From positions 11,339,768-11,403,767 of the forward strand of contig NC_081337.1 of NCBI RefSeq assembly GCF_022539665.2: 64,000 nt of DNA, given 5' to 3'. Each line of letters opens with the position of its first letter. Within the stretch, counting starts at the first letter, position 1. Both the position numbers and the translations under genes were made by a program. This stretch comes from Daphnia carinata (taxonomy: Eukaryota > Arthropoda > Branchiopoda > Diplostraca > Daphniidae). The notes beneath the pieces were generated by a model. The model saw only the letters and a program-made list of their open reading frames with translations, did no database searches and had not been told where the DNA came from. Below are positions 9,810 through 24,800 of the stretch, piece by piece.

Positions 9810-12800
9810 CTTTTGGAGGAAAAAGTTCAGCATAGTTATTAAGAAGGTTTTATTCCCGATAATATTCAATTGAACATACCAACGACCAGTAATGTGCACG
9901 AACTAAATGCCTCACCAACATCGTTGAAGACTTCGCATGTATAGGTTCCCGCATCTTCTGGGAAAGATCTCGGCAATTTTTAATTTGCATACGTCACCAA
10001 GACGATCATATTCAAAGTCTTTACTAGGCTTGATTTCTTTTTCATTGTGCAACCAAATGACATCAAATTTGATCGCTGCCGTAACTCGGCATTGAAGAGT
10101 AACTGATTCGCCATCATTGACTGTCTTGGAAGACACGTGCTCAATTATTCGTGGAGCTCTTTCTTTGCCTGTCGTCCTGTGACATGCTTTTTCAGATGCT
10201 GAAGAGAAAAAAACAGATTAGCAAATAAACAGGTAATGGTCCTATTTTTTCCACAATTTACTTTGTACAATTAAACGGCAAGTTGTTTCAGTTTCTCCGA
10301 GACTATTTTTGGCTTTACATGTGTATAAACCTTCATCTTCCGGGTATACTTCATTGATTGATAGAGTTGCAGTGCCATTTCGATACTTAAGATCCAAAAT
10401 ATCTGAAGAGCTCAGTAACTATACCAAAAATTTGATATAGTAGGCGAAGGGTGTTAAAAATATTTTCGTTTCTTAAGCTCGGTTTCGGTAGACACAAGAT
10501 CCACAACCCAACGAAACGACCTTTAAATAAGACAATTTAAATTTAATTACCTCGCCGTTTTTCATCCATGTGACATTAGGATCAGGGTCGCCTTTGACGA
10601 TGCACGTAAGTTTCATTGCCTCTCCATCTTTAATTGTCATGTCGCTCAGTGGTTTCACGAACTGTGGTTGACACATGAGAGAATCGGACGGCGGTACTGT
10701 GATACAAATTCACAAGAGCTTGTAAAAAAAAATCTAGATAAAAAATTTTTGGTAATTATCACATTCTAAATCTTTGGTGGCCGTTCGAGAACGAGAAGTC
10801 GTGCTTCCACCGTAAGCTTTCTGTTGCCGCTTCGAGCTGGTTGTTTCCACAGAAGTTGACTGAAATTCATTAAAAATCACATTACTAGATTTACACTACG
10901 TTTATCTTCCTTAAACAGCTAAGGTTAACAATTCATGTAGCACAAATTTCTAACTATTGGCGAAGCTGTGTTCATACTTGGCTGCTAAAAGTGTCGCGAA
11001 TAGAGAGATGGTTGTTGGAGCTCAACTGGTAAGACGTGCCAGATGCTAGATGTTGGGAGCTTGACTGATGATTGGTAATTGTTGAATGGCTTTGCGAACT
11101 TTTTGAGGAATAAAATATTAAGTTAACAATAATTGTTGTCAATATAAGTTTGGTCTTACGTATAAGACTCCTGTGTGCGCGTGGTGGACTTATTCTCAAC
11201 GTACCGTCGATCTAGACCAACACGGAATTATAAGATATGATCAGAATTAATTTTCGATAGTAGACAGTGTATCACAAAATTAAGCTAAGAAAAAAACGCT
11301 AACGCTGTGCAAGGAAAACGATGGCTGACACGCTTTGACTTGCTGCAACGTGTAATGAGAAATTGGTGTTGAACACTAAAAATTTCTATTTAAGAAATTT
11401 TTTTTAGGAGGGAGGGGCAGCGGCTGCGTTATGATGTGAAACAAACGGTTAAGTCTTTAATTTTTCAAGTTACCTCCGGAGCGAAGTAAGTTGTTGACCA
11501 AGTCGGCTTGATCAGTTGACACGTTGGCACCTTTATGAGTTGAAAGTAGTTATTTCCAGGCGAGAAAGTATTTTTTAGGATAACCCGTTATAAAAGAGAA
11601 CCATTAGTTGAAATGTTGAATGATGTTGAAGAGGGAGTGGGAGAGGGAGGGGTGTGTTGAGGATCATCTGGCGATGGGTAAATTAACGAATTTATACGAT
11701 GCAGTTTTCTCTTTTATAGCGCAATACCATTTTAAAATCATGTACTAAGGTTTTATGGGGAGGAAAGCTGCTTATAACCAAACTATTTTAAGCGATTTCA
11801 AGTAGGAAAGTAGTGAAAGTAGGCCGTTGATTTTGCTCAGTTAGTATTTGGTGTAGCATCAAATGTAATAAAACTGTACCCATTTAAGGGGTTTGTTTCA
11901 AATGGTTCTATGAAATATTTCATTAGTGTTGTTGTTGCAACAGCTCACTTGAACCCTATTATTATAAAAATACAGCACATCATAGTTTCTTTGAATTGCG
12001 GCATTTCAACCACACATGCAGTTTCAAGTAGATCGTACTGATGACGGTAACTAGGGCGCAGATGAAAAAACATCACATAAAACCGAAGTCCGGGTCTTTA
12101 CCTTCGACGATGACGACGCAAGAAGTTTCATCCTGACCCATGGCGTTGGTGGCGACGCATCGATAGTTACCCGAATCTTCTACTTTGCAGTTTGCGATTT
12201 CCATTGTAACAACACCATCCGAGTACGTCATAGTGTAATCGTATTTGGATAATTCCCGTTTGTCTTTAAACCATTTGACCTAAAAATGATTCAACAGTGC
12301 AAAACGTTACACACAGATCGACTAGCCAGGTCTTTGGACTTTGTTGTTCAATTAGTTGTGCTATTACCGTTGGTGTAGGTCTACCGCTCAGACAGCACAG
12401 GAGTTTGCACGTTTGATGCAGCTGAATGACACGAGGGCGGAGCAGGAAAGTGAATGTTGGCACGGAATCACGTTCATCCTGCCACAGTTGGTATTCGAGT
12501 GGCTTGCGGCGCCGAAGCGGAGTCATATCCGGTTTGTATTGCGGTACCTCTTTCGGTAGCGCTATGGAAAAAAATAAGAAAATTAACAAAAAATTTTACC
12601 AAAGGCTGGTTCAACTTGTTTCCAAAATCTGCAGAAAAAATGGAAATGGATGGTTATTATCCAAATTCATTTTTTTTTCATGAAATCAAAGATCAATAAT
12701 TTGGTGCCCGACAAATTGATGTACTCTTTTCAATTTATCAACGGGATCGCCGATCATTTCCCAACTAGACTCGTGTAAACGTAAATACATAGCGTGTGAA

Positions 12801-15800
12801 CCGGGAAAAACAAAACCAATAATAGAAAAACAATGAACTCACGTTGAACGTTGAGGAAAATGGGCTCCTCTCTGAGACCGTAGTGATTGACGGCTCGGAT
12901 CATGTATTCTCCGCGGTCTTCTAGTTTGACTCGGTTGATGACGAACGTGTAGTCGTCTCCAGCGTAACGCTTCATGAACTTGACGCTCTGCTTGAGCTCG
13001 CAATTGTTGTGCGCCCAGGTGACAGTGGGCGGTGCCACAGCAATGATGCGACAGTAGAATTTGGCGCTTTGTCCTTCGTAAGCGAAAGCGGACTTTGGCC
13101 GGATGACGAAGCGCGGAGCCGCTTCGCGCCGGTCGAACGAATACTCGTGGATGCGGTAGCGCTCGATCAGCAACTTGCGGAGGCAGCTGTACTCGGAGAG
13201 ACGTCCGATGGGCACCAGGTAATCTTCCCAACCGGGGTATTTAGCGCGAAGCCTGTCGCGGATGGCAAGGTAACGCGAAGAAGAAATGGTGGTGGACAAC
13301 GCGCTGTGGTCGCCCAGCAGCCACGGGTGGAGAAGACACTCATGGGCTGTCATGCGCTTCTCTTTGTTCTTGGTCAACAAATGACGGATGAAGTCTTTCC
13401 CTTCTTCGGAAACTGTTGAGAAAGCTTCCTCGTCAAAGTCCCAGTCGCAGGCTTTGACGTTCTTGAGCGTTTCAATGTCGTTCTCGCCGGCGAAAGGCGA
13501 CAGACCGCTGAGCAGGACGTAAGCCAGCACACCGACGGCCCACATGTCCGTGTAGAAGCCGACAGGCTCGCGCTCGACGATTTCCGGGGCGGCGAACTCG
13601 GCTGTGCCAGTGGAAATCTTGACCAACTGATTGGGGTCGAGTTTCGTCGCCAGTCCGAAATCGATCAACTTGACGACCGTGCTGTTCTTGGTGACGCACA
13701 TAATGTTCTCAGGTTTGACGTCCAAGTGGATAATGTTCTTCTCGTGCATGTGCTTGACTGCCTCGCAGATCTGTCTCATGTAGTTGATGACTTCAGCTTC
13801 AGACATGGTGTAGCCATCGGCGGTGATGCGCTCGAACAGTTCACCGCCCGAAAGGAACTCGTAAATGAGAACCATTTCATCGTCGTCTTCGAAGGCGTCG
13901 TGCAAGTTGATGAGTTTCGGATGATGCAGCTGGTTCATGATGTCGATTTCCTTGCGGATCAGCTCCTTTTCGACAGCCTGTGAAACAGGAATAAACTTGG
14001 CAGCAAAAATGTGACCAGATTTCCGTTCGCGGCAACGGTGCACGACACCGAAAGCTCCCGTGCCTATTTCTTCCAGTATGTCGTATAGATCATATACGCT
14101 CGTCGTTTTAATATCGACAGGCTGAGGCACATACTTGGAATAGATATCGAAAACGAATTGATCGTAATCGTTGATCTTCCCTTCACTGGCCGTCCCGCGA
14201 ATTCGCTTTCCCGCTTCGTCTACTTGGTACTGACGACGTTTGTGTTGCTTAGTACCACCGCCTTTTGTTTGAACAAGTGGTGTTACATCACTGGCGTCAC
14301 TACGGCCATACACGTTCTCGGCGTAGATACGGAACTCGTAGCTGTGGCCGGGGCTCAGTGCTGTAGCGTTTATGGCACAGAAACGGGTAGGCCCGACTCG
14401 GATCCAACTACTCATCGGATGTTCACGTTTCTCCACAATATAGTTGGTGATGGCACTGCCACCATCCCACGTTGGAGGCTTCCAAGTCAGGCTGAGCGAG
14501 TCGGCACCAACATTCTCGACGGTTGGGAAGCGGGGTGGCTCGGGTCGGTCACTAATCTGCAATTTTATGATCACAGAATCCATGCCAAGTTCATTTTCGG
14601 CCACGAGGCGATACGGTCCGCTGTCCAGCTGAGTGACGTCACGGATTGTAAGAATGGCGTGCCTTTCTTTCACTTCAACGTGATAGTGTGCGCCAGTTTC
14701 GATGGTTTCACCCTCACGCGACCAGATGATTTTCGGACGCGGATTACCCGTGAATGGAATTTTGACTACTACGTTCTCGCCTTTGTCAAAGAAGGCCGTA
14801 TCGCGAAAGCGTGGAGGTACGTTGATCTTCGGCACAGTTTTGATGATCAATTCAGCGCGGGTGGACTTGGCTCCTGCTTTGTTCACAGCTCGGCAGACAT
14901 ATTCATCTGCATCTTCGCCTGATCACCGATACAAACAAAATATTACTCGAATCTGTTTAGCAGTTGATCAAAAGATAGGATTTTTCCATCGAATTACTGA
15001 CTACCTCATTTTACCTTATTTTCTATAGAGTGGCAAAACGTGCACTCACCGAAAATATCGTTGACGACGAGGAAATAAGTGTCGCCTTCTTTGCGCGTGC
15101 TGTACTTGGAACTATAGCTAATCTCACGCATTCCCTTGTACCAGGTGATAGTGGGCGAAGGGTTGCCGAGAATGGTACACTGGAACTGAACGTTGCGGTT
15201 CTCCAAACCAAGCACATTTCTCAGCGGAGTCAGAATTTCTGGTGGACTGGCAGCGTTGGGATCTTTGATACGCACCGACGTGGAAGCCATTGACGGCGGC
15301 GATAGGCCAGCTTCGTTTTGGGCCAACACGCGGAATTCATACTGGCGGTCTTCGATGAGGTTGCTAACGTTGAACTGCGTTGTCAGGCAGAGACTGATAT
15401 TGATGCGCTGCCATGTGGCACTTCCAGCTTCGCGTTTGTCTACCCAGTAGCCCTGGATACGCGCTCCACCATCTGAATCGGGTTTGGCCCATGACAAATG
15501 AGCAAAGTCCTTACCGACTTCGGTGACATTGGGCGTGCCAGGTGCCGTGGGTGGATCAAAGGGTGCTTTGGCTTTGATAGGATTAACACCTTCCAGCGCA
15601 GGACCCATGCCGTTATCGTTAGCGGCCATAACACGGAACAGGTATTCTTGACCTTCGGTCAAGCCCTGAACAGTAAAAGTTGTGTCCTTGCACTGCGAGG
15701 ATACGCAGATCCAATGCGTGTGACTGACATCGTGACGTTCGACGATGTAGTGGGTGATGCGCTTGCCGCCGTCGTACGAAGGCGGTTTCCAGTTGAGGGT

Positions 15801-18800
15801 GCACTTGTGCTGGGTGATGTCCGAGACCTCAAGGGGCCCAATGGGAGCACCGGGCACTCCAGTGATGTAAACGGTGAAGGAAGCGGATACGTCGCCGCTG
15901 TCGTTCTTGACTCGCAGAGTGTACTGGCCAGCGTCGCTCTTGGTGATCTCCTTGATGAAGATGATGAGGTATTCGTCAAAAACGGTGTATTTGATGCGCA
16001 CCGTTTCGACAATCTCGTGGCCGTCTTTGGTCAGCGACACGTCCATCGGCTGGTCGCCAGAGAAGTAAATCTTGATCTTGGTATTGTCTCCTTCGGGTAG
16101 GTAGAGGTCGCCCGGCAGGCGGTCGATACGTGGCGGATTGCCGATCTTCAGTCTGGCCGTGCAGCTTGCAGAGCCACTCATATTGATAGCCTCGCAGGTG
16201 TAGTCTCCTTCGTCTACTTCCCACAGTTCAGAAATAGTAAGACGGAAGACTCCGTCACGCTCTTCTGTGTGGATACGGCCTCCCGTTACTACTTCGCGAG
16301 AGTTCTTCAACCAGCGGCTACGCGGACAAGGAACGCCCGTAGCTTCGCACTCAAAAACGACTCTACGTCCCATAGGCACTCCTTTACTAACCAGTGGTCG
16401 CACGAACTGCGGTTTTTCGCCACCTGTCAGTTCGCGGATTTTCACTGCCGAAGCGCATGTGCTTGGTTCGCTCTTTCCGGCCGCATTGATGGCTGAAACG
16501 CGGAACTCGTAGTCCTGGCCCTCACTCAAATTGTTGACCGTGAAGTCACACGCCAGGACGTTGTAGTCGTTGCAACGAACCCAAAACGCGCCTCCCACCT
16601 CGCGTTTTTCGATGAGGTAGCCTGTACGTACAAAAACAGACAAAGAACGGATAACAACCATATTTTTAATAGAGTAAATCTCATGATATTTCAAGATGCG
16701 ATGAAACGTAGTTAAACACAAAAAATGAAAAGCTCACCCGTAATTCTGCTGCCACCGTCCGAAACCGGCGGTTCCCATCGAAGATCGACATAGGTGCGTC
16801 CAACTTTGACGACTTGAGGCACACCGGGTGGAGCAGGTACGGTGAATTTACCCTTTGTCTTGAAACGGGACGAGGACGGCGACGGTTTACTCATACCGGC
16901 AGCATTCTTTGCCCGCACGCGGAACTCGTACTCATGACCAATGAGCAGGTTGTGAGCTACATAGGTGGTGTCCTTTACGAGGTAATCGTTGACGATGATC
17001 CAGTCGCGATCCTCTTGTAGATCACGGCGTTCAATTTGATAGCCTTGTATCTTGGATCCACCGTCGTAGCGGGGCCGCTCCCAAGTCAACGTGGCACTAT
17101 CAGATCCACTGTCGGATACGCGAGGCTGACCAGGAGGCTCGGGAATCGTGAAAGGAAATTTAGCTGTGATTGGGTCGTCGCTTTCAAGTGGGTCACTGAT
17201 GCCGTATTGGTTTTCGGCGCGGACGCGGAACAGATACTTGCGATTGGTTTCTAGACTGAAAACGTTGTACGAGCAGCCACGCACAAACGAGCTGATTTTC
17301 ATCCAAACCCCAACCGAGACGTCCATGCGATCGATAACGTAGTTGGAGATGGGCGAGCCGCCGTCGTCGGCGGGGGGACGCCACGTCAGCGTGCAAGTTT
17401 CCGGGGTGATATCTGATACGTCCAGCGGCGCTACCGGTGGGCCTGGTTTACCAACGACCAAAACGCGACAAGAGGCAGAGTCACTACCTTCGGTATTAGT
17501 CAACCGGATAGTATACTTTCCGGAATCACTGCGCTTCGCGCAACGATTGAGGTAGACCGTGGCCGTAGCCGAAGTTTCAAACCGAATCCGATCATCCTGG
17601 ATGACTTCGTCGTTATTGATGTTCCACGAAGGCTTCGGCGTTGGACTGCCGTTGAACGGGACAGTGATGGTGAACTCTTCGCCAGCGATGACCGTCATGT
17701 CGCGGATGCTCAAGTCGCTTGTGATCTTTGGGGCGCAGAGCGCTGGTTGGCAGCAAATTGGATCAGAGTTGTCACTCCACGGTCCTTGGCCGGCCGCGTT
17801 AACGGCGGCCACGCGGAACTCGTACTCGTGATTTTCCGACAAGTTAATGACACGCAGAGTTAGCTCGGCAACAACGGCATGTGAAGCTCTCGTCCATTTA
17901 TCTTCACGGTAGAGGCGACGCTCGACAACGTAGCCCATGATGGCCGATCCGCCGTCTTGGCGAGGTCTTGTCCAAGCGATGGTGATCGAGTCGCCACTTG
18001 TTTCTAGCGAGCGAGGCATGCCAGGTGCGCCGGGAACGTTGAACGAATGTTTGGCCTTGATGGGCTCTTCCGTTGTCGTCGGCTCCGACGTTCCGTACTG
18101 GTTTTCGGCCATGACGCGGAACTCGTAGTCGCGGCCGACGACTAGCCCGCGGACTTTTGATGACGTGGCGACCACGTAGCCGCTGACTCGAGACCAAGTT
18201 GGTGAACGTGGCTCCTTCTTTTCGACGACGTAGTTAGTGACCTCAGCACCGCCGTTGTCCTTCGGGGGCTGCCAGACGAGCGTCAGGCTGTCTCCTGCAA
18301 AGTCCTCGGCGTGCAGGTTAAGCGGGGCCGACGGTCTGTCCAGCACGCGAACGTGGACAGTGACGGAGTCAAACCCAGCGTTGTTGCGCAGTTGTAATTT
18401 GTACGGCCCGGTATCTTTCCTTTGGGAATTTTTAACCACGATGGTGGCATATTCATCCATCACCTGAGAGTGGACCCGAACATCCGTTTCGTCAAAGACC
18501 ACGTCGTTTGCAAACCAAGTCGCCATTGGTTTGGGAAACGCACGGTAGGGCACCATGATGGAGAAATCTTCGCCTGCGCGCACGGTGATGTCACGCATCG
18601 AACCCAGGTCAATATGTGGACGGTCTGCCTGCTCCTCCACTTTCACAGTGGGTGACGCACGACTCGGAGGTGATGAACCAACGTCATTAACAGCGATGAT
18701 ACGGAAATGGTATTCTTCACCCTCTGTCAATCCTGGAACCTGTTCGCCACCAGAAGCCGAAAACAATGATTTACGTTACAATTATATGTTGTGTTATGAG

Positions 18801-21800
18801 TTCATTGATAAACTAGAATATAAGCTAAAGATAGAAGTTACACTTACCGTGTAATTCGTTTCACTGATCAGAAGAGAATTTACTTCCTCCCAGTCCACTG
18901 CAGTTTTGAGTTTTTTCTGAACGATGTACCCTTTGATACGCAAGCCACCGTCATTCAGAGGTGGACGCCACGACAGGGCTACGCTGTTCCTGAACACACG
19001 ATCCAGTTTGGGTGCGTCGGGGGCTTCTGGTGCAAATTTCTGGATTCGAGCTACTAGAGGTTCAGTCGGGCGGCTGGGTTTACCCGGGCCGGCCTCGTTA
19101 ACGGCAACAACACGGAACTCGTAACGGTTGCCCTCAATGAGATTGGTCACCATATGAGTGGGGTTCGGCGTCGGGTATTGGTTCACGCGCAACCATTCGC
19201 CACCGCGGTCGCGTTTCTCCACGTAGTAACCCGTAATGGGACGGCCGCCACTGAAGGCTGGAGGTTCCCAGGCCAACGTGCAGCTGTTGGGCGTGTAGGA
19301 GACGATCTTGAGCCCGTCGGGCGCATCTGGTGGGTCGAACGGACTCTTGGCCGCCACCGGCTTCCCGGTCAGAGGCTCCGAAAGTCCGTAGACGTTCTCA
19401 GCCCGAACTCGGAAGGCATAGCGTTTGCTGTCCTCCAAGCCCGTCTTGACGGTGAAGCTGAGTCCTGGACAATAGCCCGGCAAAGGTCGCCAGTTTTCTG
19501 ACAAGGCGTCTGTTTTCTCAATGACGTAGCCGGTAATCTCTGATCCACCGTCATCCATCGGTTTCTTCCAGTTGAGCGTGATTCCTTCGGCCGACACGTT
19601 CGTGTAAGTCAGTGGGCCACCTGGTGGTGCAGGCTTGTCCATCACCAAAACCTCCAGCTCTGCACTATCCTTTCCGTGCGCATTGTGGGCCGAGACTTGG
19701 TATTTGCCAGCGTCGGTCCGTCTCGACGACGACACGTACAACTTGGTACGGTCGTTTTGCGTGTCGGTGACGATGCGGTTGTCGGAGATGGCCTTCTTCT
19801 CTTTGGTCCATTCGACAGTGGGAGTGGGAGCGCCAGAGAGCGGGATCTCGACGTTGATGGGCTCGCCGGCTTTGACCTTGATCCGGCGGCTCGTCAGTTT
19901 ATCAAGATGAAGGCGTGGTTTCTCGCGCATCGGTTTCGCTGTGAAAGGATGAGACGCCTCACTGCTCTTGCCCGGTCCGGCCGCGTTGATGGCCGTCACT
20001 CGGTATTCGTATTGATGGCCATCTTGGACCTTGTCGTCGTTGAATTCGTTCAAGCGGACCGGATCGCGATTGATCTTGATCCAGCGGCCGCGGACGTCGC
20101 GTCGCTCCACATCGTAGCCGACGATGGGCGAGCCGCCGTTGCTGTGCGGTGGCGACCAGCGGATTTTGATGTGATCCTTGTCGGTGTCGACGGCGTCGGG
20201 CCGTCCGGGACGTCCTGGAACGTCGTACTGGTTCTTGGCCACGATGGCTTTGTCCGTGTCCAGTGGATCTGAACGGCCTTGGACGTTCTCGGCCATGACT
20301 CGGAATTCGTATTTGGTACCCTCCATCAATCTGGGAACGGTGCCGTGCGTGTGGCGCGGGTCGACGTAATTGACGGCCGGCACCCAGCCACCGCCGTGCG
20401 TCAAATCGCGTTTCTCGATGACGTAGGCCGTGATGTCACTGCCGCCGTTGTCCTTTGGTGCTTTCCACGAAAGTGTCACGCTCGAGCTGGTGATCTCTTC
20501 GTACTCGAGAGGCCCAGTCGGCGGTCCTGGACGGTCCATGACGACCAACAAGAAGGAACCTTCATCGGTGCCCGATTCGTTGCTGAGACGGAGACGAAGT
20601 TCGCCAGAGTCGCTACGCCTCGTGTTGACGATGTGCACGATCGTGTGGTAGCCGATGGCCGTGATGGTGGCGCGTTCGTCGGTTGTGAGAACGCGACCAT
20701 CGCAAGTCCATTCGACGTTAGGCGACGGCTCGCCGATGTAGTTGATGTCCACATGGAAGATGGTGCCGGCCTTGATGCGGATTTCTCGTAGCGGAGTTTT
20801 GATCTTGGGAGCCAGATGACGCGGACGGGCCATGACCAAGTCGGACGGCTCGCTGGGTTGGCTGGCGCCGGCTGCGTTGATGGCGATGATACGGAATTCG
20901 TATTCGGTGCCTTCGACCAAGTCGGCAGCGCGTCCCTTGCACTCTTTGCCCGGTACTTGACCAGCGTTTTGCCAGAACGGCGAACCCTTTTCCTTCTTTT
21001 GAATAACGTAGCCGGTGATGGGTGACCCACCGTCGTTTGCTGGTGGTTTCCACTCAAGATCGATAAAGTCGCTGTCCCAATCGACAATGTTAGGCCGTCC
21101 GGGGGCGTCCGGCTCGTCGAAAGCATTTTTGGCGACCATACTGTTGGCCGTAGCAAGCGGATCAGACTCTCCGATGCTATTGACTGCTTTCACCCTGAAG
21201 TAGTATTCTTTCATGTGGACCAATTTGGTCACATCGCAAGTAGTGTTGGACGACACCGCCGATTCGGCCCATGTTCCACGCGACGTGTCCATCTTTTCGA
21301 TGATGTAGTGGGTGACGGGTGCACCTCCATCATCCAGTGGCGGCCTCCATGACAAGAGGCAGCCATCTTTTTTGACGTTGCTGACTAGAAGAGGCCCTTC
21401 GGGAACGGAAGGTCGATCCAGAACGGTGACGTTGGCTGTGGCTGAAACGTTGCCCAGATTGTTTTCCAGCGTGACTGTATACTTTCCTGTGTCGGAGCGC
21501 AGCGAGAAGGGAATTTCGAACAAGATCTGACGCTCGTAGGTAGCCATGTGAACACGGCTGTCCTCTGGATGTACCGGCTTGCCATTTACCTGCCATTTTA
21601 CGGTAGGTTTGGGTGCCGCCTGGTACGGTAGATTGTAAGCAATGCGTTGACCGGCGCGCACAACTATATCCTCCAGGAAGGACTTGTCAAGTTGTGGAGC
21701 CAGGTAACGGGCGCGAGCTATGATTGGTGCTGATGCATCGCTTGGCTCACCAACGCCAGCCTTGTTAACCGCCGTCACGCGGAATTCGTATTCTTCTCCT

Positions 21801-24800
21801 TCTGTCAGGTCTGGAACGCGAGCTTTTGTCTGCGAGCCGGCCACTTCGATCGCCTTCTCCCAGATGCCGAATTTAGAGCGTTTCTCGATTATGTAGGCAG
21901 TCAACGGTGTGCCGCAATCTTTCTTGGGTGGATTCCATTGTATGTCGATGTGATTCTTGTCCCAGTCGGTAGGCTCCGGTGTACCGGGCTTATCAGGTCG
22001 TTCATATGGGTCCTTGGCTGTTACAGTAGACGTAGTGTTGAGCGGTACTGATTCGCCTTGCCGATTGACGGCGCGCACGCGGAACTTGTAGTCGTGGTTT
22101 TCCAGGAGCGGAACGCGCATCGTGGTGCCTTTGCAGTCTCCCACCGTGATCCAGCGCATGTTTTCGGCGTCTTGTTTCTCGACGATGTAGTGAGTGACGT
22201 CGGAACCGCCGTCGTCCTTTGGAGGCCTCCAACGGAGGACGCAAGCCGATTTCGTCAGGTCGTTGACGGCCAGCGGGCCTTCGGGAGCCGTTGGTACGTC
22301 GAGAATGGTTACCTTCACAGTGGCTGTGTCTTGGCCGTTAATGTTAGTGGCTGTCAAGGTATAGACGCCAGAATCGCTGCGTTTCGAATCGGTAAGTCTT
22401 AGTTTGATGCTGTAGTCTTCAACAGTCAAACGGATACGTGAGTCCACAACCAAAGTCTGGCCGCGAACTGTCCATTCCTTTCTCGGTGGCGGTTCACCAA
22501 TGACGTTGGCATCCAGATCGAATGTCTGACCAGCCCGGATTTTGATGTCGCCCAGAGTGGCACGATCAATTTTGGGTGGAAGATTCTTGGGACGAGCAGT
22601 GTGAGGCAGCGTCGGATCACTCGGTTCTCCTGGTCCGCCTCTATTAACCGCCTTTACACGGAATTCGTATTGGACGCCTTCGATGAGATCGGCCACGCGG
22701 CCACTGTTGACGTCGCCCGTTACTTCACAGCACGGCTCCCACGCTCCACTGTACTTGTCTTTCTTCTCGATAATGTAGCCCGTGATAGGCGCGCCACCAT
22801 CTGTCTCTGGTCGTTTCCACGAGAGCTGAACAAAGTCCCTGTCGTAATCGTTAATTTCGGGCGTCCCTGGTTTGCCCGGTTCCTCAAACGGATTTTTAGC
22901 TTCGATGGCCTGTGCCGTCGTTAGCGGATCTGATTTGCCTTGCTTGTTCACGGCACGTACTCGGAATTTGTATTTATGACCGGGCGTCAGGCCGTCGACG
23001 TCTAGCTTCGTGGTCGGTCCTTTGGTTTGTCCGGCTGGTACCCACCTGCCTGTGGCCTCATCCATTTTCTCGACCAGGTAGTGGTCGACTGGGATACCAC
23101 CATCATCATGGGGTGGATTCCAGTCTAGAGTCAAGCCATCGGCATGGACATTCGAGGCTTTCAGAGGTCCGCCTGGAGTACCTGGTTTGTCGATGACCAC
23201 GACATCTACATCGGCAGAATCTTTGCCGTTGATGTTTTCGGCTGAAATGGTGTAAACACCTGAATCGGCACGCGTGGCCATTCGAACGTTAAGTTTAGTA
23301 TTGTAGTCGATTGCGGTGATGCGGATGTGGTCGGCTGCCTTGACTTCTTTTCCGCGCAACGCCCATTTCGTTGTGGGGGCCGGCTCACCACTTACATTCA
23401 CGTCGTAACTGAACGATTGGCCAGCTTTGATCTTGACAGGCGTTAAAGTTGATCGGTCGATCTTGGGCGGCATATTGCGTGATTTAGCCACAATGGGTAG
23501 AGTGGCGTCGCTCGGTTCACCCGGGCCGGCCGCGTTGACGGCACGGACACGGAATTCGTACGCTTGTCCTTCGATAAGGTCGAGTGCGCGCGCATTGGTT
23601 AACGTGGCAGGCACTTCGGCAGCCTTCTCCCAGTCGCCGTACTTGTCTTTCTTTTCCACAATGTAACCGGTTATGGGCGACCCACCATCGGCGGTCGGAG
23701 CCGCCCATTTCAGGTCGACGTGATCCCTGTCCCAGTCGGTCGGTGTCACGTCGGTCGGTTTCCCCGGCTCGTCGAAAGGATTCTTGGCCAAGATGGGCTG
23801 CAGCGTTTCCAGCGGCTCCGATTCTCCTTCAGTATTGACAGCCATTACTCGGAACTTGTATTCTTTGCCCGGAGTCAGTCCGGCGACTTCAGCAGCAGTT
23901 TCGTTGGAACGGCCGCAAGGGACCCAGATACCAGTCTGTGGGTCCAATTTCTCCACTTGGTAGTAGGAAATGGGCACACCGCCGTCGTCCTTTGGTCTCT
24001 TCCACTTGAGTTTGCAGCCCTCGTTGTGGATGTCGCTGACTTGGAGCGGCCCTTCCGGTGCGCTAGGCTTATCCGTCACCGTGACGGTCACCGTCACACT
24101 GTCCTTGCCCGAGCTGTTCGTTGCCGTGATGGTGTATTCACCACTGTCACCGCGCTGAACATTGCGCATGATCAGCTTACTGTTGTAATCGACGCTGTCG
24201 ATTTGAACTGATTTGGACGCCCTGAACGATTGCATCAATTTTAATAAGTAGTTAGAAAAATGAATGAATTACGAATTGTTTGAGATGAAGCTATGATTTA
24301 CCTAATCGGATTACCGCTCACTGTCCATACTGCAGTTGGTGGAGGTTCACCACTAATTCCAACATCAAATTTCAGCATTGAATTAGCAGTAAGCGTCAAA
24401 TCTCGCATATTGCGCCGATCAATCTTGGGTGCAACTGATACAAAACAAAATGCGACATTAGGTTTCCATTAATCAAAATTCCTCAATTGTTCTCCATTCA
24501 TTCTGACGACCGTAACAGCTTTTTAAAACACCGAGATACTAAGAAAAGGCAACAGATAGGTATACTTACGGAAGCGAGCTTTTGTGATAATCGTTTTGGT
24601 TGCATCGCTGGGTTCTGAGTTTCCGGCTTTATTAATGGCGATAACACGGAATTGATACTCCATGTTCTCGATCAAGTTTACAACTTTGGCTTGACAGAGC
24701 GGATCCGATGTTTCCATAGCTTTCTCCCACATGACGCTATTAACAAATAGTCGAAAACATTTGGATAACTTAAAATGAATTTGGAATTTATTTATGTGAT

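Noticed and set aside
13009-24211. Long plus-strand ORFs such as 13009-13419, 14158-14922, 15498-16100, 20279-20791 and 23720-24211
   Set aside because: They are antisense shadows of the very long projectin exons and have no domain of their own.
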